Shown in pieces: positions 7,521 through 14,422 of a stretch of DNA of 18,366 bases; within the stretch, counting starts at the first letter, position 1, and every line of letters begins with the position of its first letter. The notes below the pieces were generated by a model. It did no database searches. It was not told where the DNA came from and saw only the letters and a program-made list of their open reading frames with translations. The position numbers were made by a program, and so were the translations under genes. Origin of the DNA: Gammaproteobacteria bacterium (GTDB lineage: Bacteria > Pseudomonadota > Gammaproteobacteria > Steroidobacterales > UBA11654); NCBI GenBank assembly GCA_012965065.1, contig DTSX01000112.1, positions 1-18,366 of the forward strand. Reading direction: 5' to 3'.

Positions 7521-10500
7521 ATGAATAAACAAAACCATAAAATTATATTTGACAGTTCAAATGTTGATGCCAGCGTAAATAATTACGGGCAACTGTATGG
7601 TTCTTCAATCAACCTTGCGCTTGCTGAAAGAATCAAGAACGATTTAGATTTCAAAATTGTCATAGCACCAGAAATAAACTCCGCAGAGATACTTTGTAAT
7701 GAGATCAATTATTTTAGCGAAACAGATCTTTCAATTGAATTGCTTCCAGATTTAGAAATCCTGCCTTATGACGTTTCCTCACCCAGTAATCAAGTGATTG
7801 CCAGCCGATCTGAAATTTTATTTCAACTACTGAAAGGAAATATTGATGTTTTGGTTTTGAATGCAAGCAGTCTTCTCTGGAAACTTCCACCGCGAAAATA
7901 TTTCGAGAAGGAAAGCTTTACTCTCAGTGTCGGAGAATTGTTTTCAATGCAACAGATTGGAGAAAAATTACGAATCAATGGATACGAAAGAGTTTCCACT
8001 GTGGTTAAACCAGGAGAATTTTGCATTAGGGGTTCCCTGATTGATTTATTTTCACCTCTTTATACAAACCCCATAAGGATAGATTTTGATGACGAAAAAA
8101 TTGATTTAATTAAGCTCTTTGATGCTGATTCTCAGCTCACTTTGAACACAATAAATTCAGTGACAATCATCCCCTCGGAACATTATCCAAAAAGTTCTTT
8201 GGCTTTTGACTTTTTCAAAACAAATATGAGGAATGCTTTTGACGGCAACCAACTAGAATGGCCGCTTTATAATTTCATTGAAACTTATGCAGAATCTCAC
8301 GGTGTCTACAATTATTTACCCTTGTTTTTTGAATCCATGTCTTCTATTTGGGACTACTGCAAACCAGGGACAAAATTGTTTTGTGTTGGCGACATAAAAA
8401 CCCCTATAAAAGACTACCAAAAACTGATCAATCAAAGATTTAACAGCCAGGATAATTTGAGTCAACCGAGCCTAAAACCGAGTGAGTTATTTTTTAGTGC
8501 TACCGAACAAATCAATAAGATAAACGAGATGCATCCTATCAATTTACAGCATCAAAAGTGTTGGAAATCACGTGATCATAATGGCATCAATTTTGACACA
8601 AGACCTTTGACAGCATTTAAAACTTCTTCAATGGATAAAATCATCAATGGATTGCTTGAAACATCTACGAATAAAATATTGTTATCTGCTGGGAGTAAAA
8701 ATCGCATAGCCTTTATTGAAAATCAACTTAGAGAGTTTTCAATTGCTGCGAGACGAGTATCCAACTGGAATGAATTTCTGGAAAGGAGAGCTGGTGTTTT
8801 TGTTACTGAGAAGTCTATTAGTGAAAGTTTTATCACCGCTAAATCTGGTATTGCAGTTATTGGTGAAATAGAACTCTTTGGAAGACGCTCTAGAACCAGA
8901 AAGCATCGAAGCCCTGCTGGTAAAGACCCTGAGTCAATAATACAAGATCTAAAGGATCTCCAAGTCGGCTCCCTTGTTGTACATGGCGAACATGGGATTG
9001 GAAAGTACAAAGGCTTGTCGGTGATGATGGTGGACAATGTTAACTCTGAGTTTCTAACGATTGAATACGCCTTGGGTGACTTACTGCACGTTCCAGTTAC
9101 CTTGATGGATCAGGTTTCAAGATTCATAGGTCAAAGTTCTGACGAAAGCATATTAAGTCACTTGGGCAGCGATCAATGGAAAAAACTCTGTAAAAAGACA
9201 AAAAAGCAAGCATACGATGTTGCTGCAGAGCTGCTTGAAATATATGCAAATAGAGCAATCGCTGTGGGAAAAAGCCACGTTGCAAACCAAAAGGATTACG
9301 AAAACTTTTGTGACGGGTTTGAATACGTTCTAACTCAAGATCAAGCAAAAGTAATAGAGGATGTTCTAGACGACATGGCCGCATCAAAATCCATGGATAG
9401 GTTGGTTTGCGGTGATGTTGGCTTTGGAAAAACAGAAGTCGCTTTGAGAGCTGCTTTCACTTGTGCAATCAATGGATATCAAGTCGCCCTACTGGTTCCA
9501 ACGACAATTCTTGCCCAGCAACATTTTGAAACATTCAACGAACGATTTTCAGAGTGGCCCATTGCCATCAACGTACTTTCCAGGCTCCAAACCTCGAAAA
9601 ACAACAACCAAGTCAGAGCAGACATTGAAAAAGGTAAAGCAGATATCATTATTGGCACTCATGCACTGTTGTCAGACAAAGTTGTATACAAAAACCTGGG
9701 TCTGGTCATTGTTGATGAGGAACATCGTTTTGGAGTACGCCACAAAGAAAAACTGAAAGCCTTGAGAAAAGACGTGGATTATCTTGCTCTCACAGCAACA
9801 CCCATCCCTAGAACTCTAAATATGGCCATAGGTGAGTTGAAAGACATCTCAATGATTGCCACAGCTCCAGAAGGTCGAATCCCTGTCAAGACGTATATCA
9901 GTCAGTGGGACAAAAGTCTTATTCATGAAGCTTGTCAAAGAGAAATCAGTCGGGGCGGGCAAGTCCTTTTTGTGCACAATCGAATCGACGATATTGAGAA
10001 TATGGCTGAGACAATCAGGCAAATTATGCCTGTTGGTTCGCTTGAGATAGCTCATGGCAGAATGAAGGAGAGATCCCTTGAGAGAGTCATGATGAAATTC
10101 TATAACAATGAATTTGATATATTGTTGGCTACCTCAATCATTGAGAGTGGCTTGGATATACCAAATGCAAACACTATTATCATAAACAGAGCAGACCGCT
10201 TTGGCTTGGCACAATTGCATCAGCTCAGGGGACGTGTTGGTCGATCTGAAAGACAATCCTATGCCTATTTGATGATTCCATCAAAACATACACTGACGAA
10301 TGAAGGCAGACAAAGACTCGAGGCTATTGAAGCAATTGAAGATTTGGGCGTGGGTTTCATTTTAGCGACTCACGACCTTGAAATTAGAGGCGCTGGAGAA
10401 ATTTTAGGTGATGAACAAAGTGGGCAGATTCAGAAAATTGGTTTTAGTCTTTACAAGGACATGCTTGCCCAAGCAATCGAATCTTTGAGAGATGGACCTG

Positions 10501-10964
10501 AAGTGCAATCAACAACCATCTCCAGCGACATCAACTTGAATATCCCAGCTTTGATCCCAGAAAATTATATGCCTGATGTTAATCTTAGACTGACGATGTA
10601 TAAGAGAATATCCAGTACAAAATCCAAGATTGAAATTAAGCATATTGAAAGTGAACTAATTGACCGTTTTGGAGAACTTCCAGAACAGACAACAAACCTA
10701 CTTCTGATGGCTCATTTAAGGAATCAAGCAAATACTTTGGGAATCAAAAAAATAAGAATGGATAGAAGGTATGGTCGGTTCTATTTTGATCAATCGACAA
10801 CTATCGAAGCCCAAAATATCATTGATTTGATTGAGCGGGAACCGGATGCTTTCAAGATGTACCCAGATCAATCACTTGGTTTTAAGGGGGATTTCCCCCT
10901 TGTCTTAGACCGAATAAACCAAGTGAATACTATTTTAGGCTATCTAGTAGGCGATTCAGTTTAG
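7521..10964 (+). CDS. mfd: Transcription-repair coupling factor Mfd
   Basis: Mfd binds RNA polymerase stalled at DNA lesions, pushes it off with its ATP-driven translocase and recruits UvrA for strand-specific repair. From the ATG at 7521 the protein has 1147 residues, essentially the E. coli length. It shows the N-terminal UvrB-like region, the RNA-polymerase-interacting domain starting near residue 482 (VGSLVVHGEHGIGKYKG), Walker A GDVGFGKT (631-638), DEEH box (732-735), TATPIPRTLNMAIGELKDIS, the motif VI region QLRGRVGRS, and a C-terminal domain (about 990-1147). A TTG at 7506 would add five residues; neither start has an obvious Shine-Dalgarno, so ATG was preferred. It is monocistronic, and its last 35 bases overlap nagZ on the opposite strand. 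Confidence 0.97.
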   Translation: MNKQNHKIIFDSSNVDASVNNYGQLYGSSINLALAERIKNDLDFKIVIAPEINSAEILCNEINYFSETDLSIELLPDLEILPYDVSSPSNQVIASRSEILFQLLKGNIDVLVLNASSLLWKLPPRKYFEKESFTLSVGELFSMQQIGEKLRINGYERVSTVVKPGEFCIRGSLIDLFSPLYTNPIRIDFDDEKIDLIKLFDADSQLTLNTINSVTIIPSEHYPKSSLAFDFFKTNMRNAFDGNQLEWPLYNFIETYAESHGVYNYLPLFFESMSSIWDYCKPGTKLFCVGDIKTPIKDYQKLINQRFNSQDNLSQPSLKPSELFFSATEQINKINEMHPINLQHQKCWKSRDHNGINFDTRPLTAFKTSSMDKIINGLLETSTNKILLSAGSKNRIAFIENQLREFSIAARRVSNWNEFLERRAGVFVTEKSISESFITAKSGIAVIGEIELFGRRSRTRKHRSPAGKDPESIIQDLKDLQVGSLVVHGEHGIGKYKGLSVMMVDNVNSEFLTIEYALGDLLHVPVTLMDQVSRFIGQSSDESILSHLGSDQWKKLCKKTKKQAYDVAAELLEIYANRAIAVGKSHVANQKDYENFCDGFEYVLTQDQAKVIEDVLDDMAASKSMDRLVCGDVGFGKTEVALRAAFTCAINGYQVALLVPTTILAQQHFETFNERFSEWPIAINVLSRLQTSKNNNQVRADIEKGKADIIIGTHALLSDKVVYKNLGLVIVDEEHRFGVRHKEKLKALRKDVDYLALTATPIPRTLNMAIGELKDISMIATAPEGRIPVKTYISQWDKSLIHEACQREISRGGQVLFVHNRIDDIENMAETIRQIMPVGSLEIAHGRMKERSLERVMMKFYNNEFDILLATSIIESGLDIPNANTIIINRADRFGLAQLHQLRGRVGRSERQSYAYLMIPSKHTLTNEGRQRLEAIEAIEDLGVGFILATHDLEIRGAGEILGDEQSGQIQKIGFSLYKDMLAQAIESLRDGPEVQSTTISSDINLNIPALIPENYMPDVNLRLTMYKRISSTKSKIEIKHIESELIDRFGELPEQTTNLLLMAHLRNQANTLGIKKIRMDRRYGRFYFDQSTTIEAQNIIDLIEREPDAFKMYPDQSLGFKGDFPLVLDRINQVNTILGYLVGDSV
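10884..10901. terminator. GC-rich perfect hairpin inside the mfd 3' end, possible nagZ-operon terminator
   Basis: A perfect inverted repeat, AAGGGGG - ATTT - CCCCCTT, forms a 7-base-pair stem with a 4-base loop. It lies 28 bases beyond the nagZ stop on the minus strand, where a terminator is expected. The downstream T-run is missing on both strands (TTAAAACC on minus, TTGTCTTAG on plus), so it is not a classical intrinsic terminator. It encodes part of FKGDFPLVL in Mfd. It could be a weak terminator, a 3'-end stabiliser or coincidence. Confidence 0.35.
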
Positions 10965-11952
10965 TTTTAATTTCTTGCAGATATTTTGCCTGCCTCTGCC
11001 CTTGATGAAAGGGTATCAGGTACTGAATTTTACGCTCAAGGTTCGCAAATTGATCCTTTGCATAATGCAGTTCCGACAAGCACTGGTTGACAGTTTCCGG
11101 GGAATTGCAAATCAACACAAAATCGCAACCAGCAGCGAAGGACAGTAGAGCTTTTTTTGGTGTCGAAGTTATGAAATCAGTGCCCTTCATCATCAGATCA
11201 TCGGAAAAAATGATGCCATTGAAATGGAGTTCTTTCTGCAAGCACTTTCGCAACCAATAGTGAGAAAAGGTAGCAATCTGATCGTCCACTAGTGGGTAAC
11301 GAACATGGGCAGTCATAATGCCAGACAAACCTCTTTTTATAAGTGTTTTATAGGGTTGTAAATCCTCAATAATTGCTTTCATTTCACGATTATCGACTGG
11401 GGTTTTCTGATGCGAATCTTCTCTAACACCACCATGGCCAGGAAAATGTTTAGCAACGCAGTTCATTCCTGCTTTCTGCAACCCTTCATAAAACTGCTCA
11501 CCGAGGCAATCGACTACTTTTGGATCGGAATGAAAGGAACGACTTCCAATTACTTCTGAAACTCCGTGATCAATGTCCAAAACAGGTGCGAAGCTGAAAT
11601 CAACCCCGACCTCTAGGAGTTCGAGGCCCAAAATCTCTGCTGCAATGCAAGTCGCTTGCATACCATCTTCACACGATTGATCGTATAAATTACCCAGAGA
11701 TCTCATTGAAGGGATTGGGTAGAAACCGCTAATAAAACGTTGGACTCTTCCACCTTCCTGATCAACAGCAACCAGTAAATCAGGTGATTTCAACGACTTG
11801 ATTGACTTTATCAACAATCTCAATTGATCCTTGTTTTCATAGTTACGCGAAAACAAGACAACACCACCAACAAGATCATGAGATAGGATTTTCTGATCAC
11901 CCGGAGTAAGCGTTTTGCCCTCAACTGAGACAAATATGGGACCTAGCGGCAT
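10930..11952 (-). CDS. nagZ: Beta-N-acetylhexosaminidase NagZ
   Basis: NagZ is a cytoplasmic family 3 glycoside hydrolase that removes GlcNAc from 1,6-anhydro-muropeptides in peptidoglycan recycling; in some bacteria the product controls beta-lactamase induction. The 340-residue length is standard. The N terminus MPLGPIFVSVEG and LVGGVVLFSRNYE (28-39) match the family. VDQEGGRV (63-70), KHFPGHG (168-174), the catalytic loop D179-x-H181 and the nucleophile region FSDDLMM (Asp251) are all present. The start is ATG at 11952, with no clear Shine-Dalgarno, 17 bases after the YkuD gene. It is the last gene of the pdxJ operon and its stop lies inside mfd on the other strand. Confidence 0.96.
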   Translation of the reverse strand: MPLGPIFVSVEGKTLTPGDQKILSHDLVGGVVLFSRNYENKDQLRLLIKSIKSLKSPDLLVAVDQEGGRVQRFISGFYPIPSMRSLGNLYDQSCEDGMQATCIAAEILGLELLEVGVDFSFAPVLDIDHGVSEVIGSRSFHSDPKVVDCLGEQFYEGLQKAGMNCVAKHFPGHGGVREDSHQKTPVDNREMKAIIEDLQPYKTLIKRGLSGIMTAHVRYPLVDDQIATFSHYWLRKCLQKELHFNGIIFSDDLMMKGTDFITSTPKKALLSFAAGCDFVLICNSPETVNQCLSELHYAKDQFANLERKIQYLIPFHQGQRQAKYLQEIKTKLNRLLDSLK

Positions 11953-11969
11953 TGCTTAAAAAGACGTCA

Positions 11970-12443
11970 TTATTCGATATAAACCATCGTGCCAACATCA
12001 ACCAAATCAAAGACTTGTATGACATCTTCGTTCCTCATGTTGATGCACCCTTTGGACACAGGTACCCCCAAAATCGTCTCATCCGGTGTTCCATGAATGT
12101 AGATAAACCGTTGCATGGTATCGACATTGCCCAGTCTATTTCTGCCTTTCTCAATTCCACTAAGCCAAAGTATCCTGGTTAAAATCCAATCGCCCTCCTC
12201 CAATCTATGTTTACTAGCAGAGAATATTTCCCCTGATGGTCTACGGTTTTTAAAGATGGTCCCCAGTTCCTGTCCAGTCCCAATTTTTGCACGGATAATG
12301 TGTTTTCCCCTAGGTGTACAAAAGCTGTTTTTCAGTTCGCCTGGACCGTATTTTGAGGTAGATATCAGATAGGATAACTTGCCTTTTAAGTTGACCAATT
12401 CTAGGGTTTGAGCAGGGATAGATATATTAATTATTGTTGTCAT
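11970..12443 (-). CDS. YkuD-domain L,D-transpeptidase-fold protein, probable cytoplasmic L,D-carboxypeptidase
   Basis: The 157-residue protein is essentially only a YkuD catalytic domain. It carries the family motif with H117 (HGTPDE) and the catalytic cysteine C133 in SKGCINMRNEDV. The N terminus (MTTIINISIPAQTLELV) has no signal peptide, lipobox or membrane helix, so the protein should remain in the cytoplasm, where cell-wall cross-linking cannot occur. Signal-less YkuD proteins of this kind (ElsL of Acinetobacter, LdcV of Vibrio) are described as L,D-carboxypeptidases that trim D-Ala from recycled tetrapeptides. The gene next to it is nagZ, another cytosolic recycling enzyme, which supports the same job here. 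Start is ATG at 12443; the upstream gene stops 24 bases earlier, leaving no room for a leader. Activity is inferred. Confidence 0.88.
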   Translation of the reverse strand: MTTIINISIPAQTLELVNLKGKLSYLISTSKYGPGELKNSFCTPRGKHIIRAKIGTGQELGTIFKNRRPSGEIFSASKHRLEEGDWILTRILWLSGIEKGRNRLGNVDTMQRFIYIHGTPDETILGVPVSKGCINMRNEDVIQVFDLVDVGTMVYIE

Positions 12444-12467
12444 AAGCGAAATTAACTGCCCATCTAT

Positions 12468-13190
12468 TTATTGTTCCCATGCAGCTAGAAATGACTGAAA
12501 ATGCTGCTTTTCAGTATTGGATAACTGCCTTTTCAATTGGTGAATTCTTGTTGAGTGTTCTTCCTTGCTGATCTTTCCTATCATGGCTTGATAGTGGATA
12601 AAAATAAGATAGGTGTTCAAGACATCAAGGTCACAATAATTTCTGATCTCCTCAACCTTATCCTCTAGGTAGAGATCCCATACTTGATCTCCTGATGCAG
12701 TTATTTTACCTGGTAAGTGCAAGCCTTTAGCTACGGCATCCAAGCTGCCTTGTCCTTTAGGGCTGTGATTTGCAAGCACGTCCTTAAGATCAATGTGCCA
12801 TAGTTCATTTTGCCAATAGGATGACGCGTCAACTCCATTAAATAAAGCCCTATAATTCAATACAGGCAAATCAAACAGCAACCCATTCCAAGTCACCAAA
12901 CAGTTTTCATTGCTATCGACTAGATCATAAAACAATTGAATAAGTGATCGTTCACTGCTCTGCTTTTTTCCCAAGGATGCAATCTCTAGAGTGCCTCCAG
13001 AATCAGTCAATACCGAGATTGCAATGACTTTATGGAGATTTAAAGGTAAAAATTCTGTTCCAGTTTTTTGTAGTTGATGAAAAAACATTGATCGGCCAAT
13101 GTCTGCTTCATCCAAACCATCGAGATTGAGAAATTGCTTGCCGTAGTCAAGATCAGGTATGGTCTCTATATCAAAAACCAAATAGTTCAT
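12468..13190 (-). CDS. Predicted 3'-5' exonuclease related to the PolB exonuclease domain
   Basis: This is a DnaQ-like, DEDD-superfamily nuclease of the PolB exonuclease-like type (Pfam DNA_pol_B_exo2). It has 240 residues. Motif I is FDIETIPD with D7 and E9; motif II is in TWNGLLFDLPVL (N102, D107); motif III is YCDLDVLNTY (D187, D189). All presumed metal ligands are retained. The physiological substrate of the family is unknown to me. The ATG at 13190 was chosen because it lies one base past the acpS stop and starts the canonical MNYLVFDIET; an in-frame TTG at 13205 would overlap acpS and has no Shine-Dalgarno. The gene is wedged between acpS and a cell-wall enzyme in a tight operon. Confidence 0.88.
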   Translation of the reverse strand: MNYLVFDIETIPDLDYGKQFLNLDGLDEADIGRSMFFHQLQKTGTEFLPLNLHKVIAISVLTDSGGTLEIASLGKKQSSERSLIQLFYDLVDSNENCLVTWNGLLFDLPVLNYRALFNGVDASSYWQNELWHIDLKDVLANHSPKGQGSLDAVAKGLHLPGKITASGDQVWDLYLEDKVEEIRNYCDLDVLNTYLIFIHYQAMIGKISKEEHSTRIHQLKRQLSNTEKQHFQSFLAAWEQ

Positions 13191-13191
13191 T

Positions 13192-13575
13192 TCAATTTTT
13201 TTCAAGGATCACAAGAGCATGGGCCCAAGGGTGGTCATCGGTCAGACTTATGTGAGCAGAAGAGATTTCTTTTTGAGCAAGCAGTGCTTGTATTTTTTCC
13301 GAGAAAATCAATCTAGGCTTACCGCTTCGGTGCTTGGTCACTCCAATGTCTTTCCAGGTCACGCCTTGCGAAAATCCAGTACCAATCGCTTTTGCAGTAG
13401 CCTCTTTACCTGCAAATCGATTGGCTAAAAATTTAACTGGATTGGAGTCTGATTGAAGAAGCTTCTTTTCTTCGGGTAGTAAAATTTTGTCGACAAATTT
13501 TTGTCCATATTTGTTGTAAAGTCTTTGGATGCGATTGATGTTGACCAAATCGGTACCAATTCCATAAATACTCAT
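13192..13575 (-). CDS. acpS: Holo-[acyl-carrier-protein] synthase AcpS
   Basis: AcpS transfers 4'-phosphopantetheine from CoA to apo-ACP, activating it for fatty acid (and therefore lipid A) synthesis. The 127-residue sequence has the AcpS-type GIGTDLV start with metal-ligand D9, and RFAGKEATAKAIGTG with K57 and E58. The C-terminal ISLTDDHPWAHALVIL corresponds to the family's SHE/SDD-A-A-V segment. Length is normal for AcpS (about 125). ATG at 13575 shares one base with the pdxJ stop (TAATG), a sign of translational coupling. pdxJ-acpS is a conserved proteobacterial pair. Confidence 0.96.
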   Translation of the reverse strand: MSIYGIGTDLVNINRIQRLYNKYGQKFVDKILLPEEKKLLQSDSNPVKFLANRFAGKEATAKAIGTGFSQGVTWKDIGVTKHRSGKPRLIFSEKIQALLAQKEISSAHISLTDDHPWAHALVILEKN

Positions 13576-14312
13576 TATCTTGCACCCAACATAATTTTTT
13601 TCATATCAGCTACAGCCTTTGCAATCCCTAAATCAAGAGATTTGGCAACAATTGCGTGGCCAATATTAAGCTCCAAAATTTCACTGATCGCAGCAATCTG
13701 GGCGGTGTTTTCATAATGCAAACCATGGCCTGCGTGGACTTTCAAGCCTATTTTAGTCCCATGTGCGGCACACTCCCTGATCCGGTTTAATTCATACTTT
13801 ATCTGCTTTTGACTCAGAGCCTCGGCATAAGTTCCTGTGTGCAGTTCAACTACCTCAGCACCTGCCATTCGGCTTGATTCAATCTGTTTTGGTTCTGGGT
13901 CAACAAAATAAGCGACTCTGATGCCTGACTTTTTGAGTCTTTCTGAAGCCTCGGCTAAATGATCCATTTGACTGAAGACATCCAACCCCCCTTCGGTTGT
14001 TAATTCTTGTCTTTTTTCTGGCACCAAACAACAGTCAGAAGGTTTTACTGAACATGCAAAATCTATGATTTCATCGTTCAAGGCCATCTCCAAATTGACC
14101 CTTGTTTTGACCAGACGAATTAACCTCTCCACATCAGTATCTTGAATGTGTCTCCTGTCTTCTCTCAGGTGGACGGTGATACTGTCAGCACCGTTTTCCT
14201 CTGCGATCAGAGCAATTTCAACGGGATCAGGATAGGAAGTCCCTCTTACTTGCCTTAAAGTGGCTACGTGATCAACATTTACCCCAAGGAGTATATTTTT
14301 TTTTCTTGCCAT
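13575..14312 (-). CDS. pdxJ: Pyridoxine 5'-phosphate synthase PdxJ
   Basis: PdxJ condenses 1-deoxyxylulose 5-phosphate with 3-amino-2-oxopropyl phosphate to pyridoxine 5'-phosphate, the last ring-closing step of DXP-dependent vitamin B6 synthesis. The 245-residue TIM barrel begins with LLGVNVDHVATLRQ (8-21) and continues YPDPVEIA and GADSITVHLREDRRHI (41-56), all diagnostic. The ATG at 14312 gives the usual PdxJ length; an in-frame ATG at 14351 would add 13 atypical residues. It is the first gene of the operon that continues with acpS and ends in nagZ. The PLP-dependent aminotransferase across the divergent gap uses the cofactor this pathway makes, but that is probably coincidental. Confidence 0.96.
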   Translation of the reverse strand: MARKKNILLGVNVDHVATLRQVRGTSYPDPVEIALIAEENGADSITVHLREDRRHIQDTDVERLIRLVKTRVNLEMALNDEIIDFACSVKPSDCCLVPEKRQELTTEGGLDVFSQMDHLAEASERLKKSGIRVAYFVDPEPKQIESSRMAGAEVVELHTGTYAEALSQKQIKYELNRIRECAAHGTKIGLKVHAGHGLHYENTAQIAAISEILELNIGHAIVAKSLDLGIAKAVADMKKIMLGAR

Positions 14313-14422
14313 AGCTAGCTGCCAATTGCTTACTACATGATATAACAACATTGATTTTGCTGAAACTTGAAGCCACTATGAATTTAGAATAAAGTACATT
14401 GACTTATAAATCGTTGAGCGTT
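14313..14422. promoter_or_regulatory. Divergent promoter region between pdxJ and the P5C dehydrogenase operon
   Basis: The 110 bases hold promoters for two opposite units. On the plus strand TTGAAG (14367-14372), a 17-base spacer and TAAAGT (14390-14395) form a moderate promoter for the catabolic operon, 27 bases before its ATG. An imperfect ARG-box-like sequence with one exact TGAAT half (14379-14383) lies between the two boxes. On the minus strand TATATC preceded by TG (near 14345) could serve as an extended -10 for pdxJ. All are by-eye motif matches. Confidence 0.35.
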
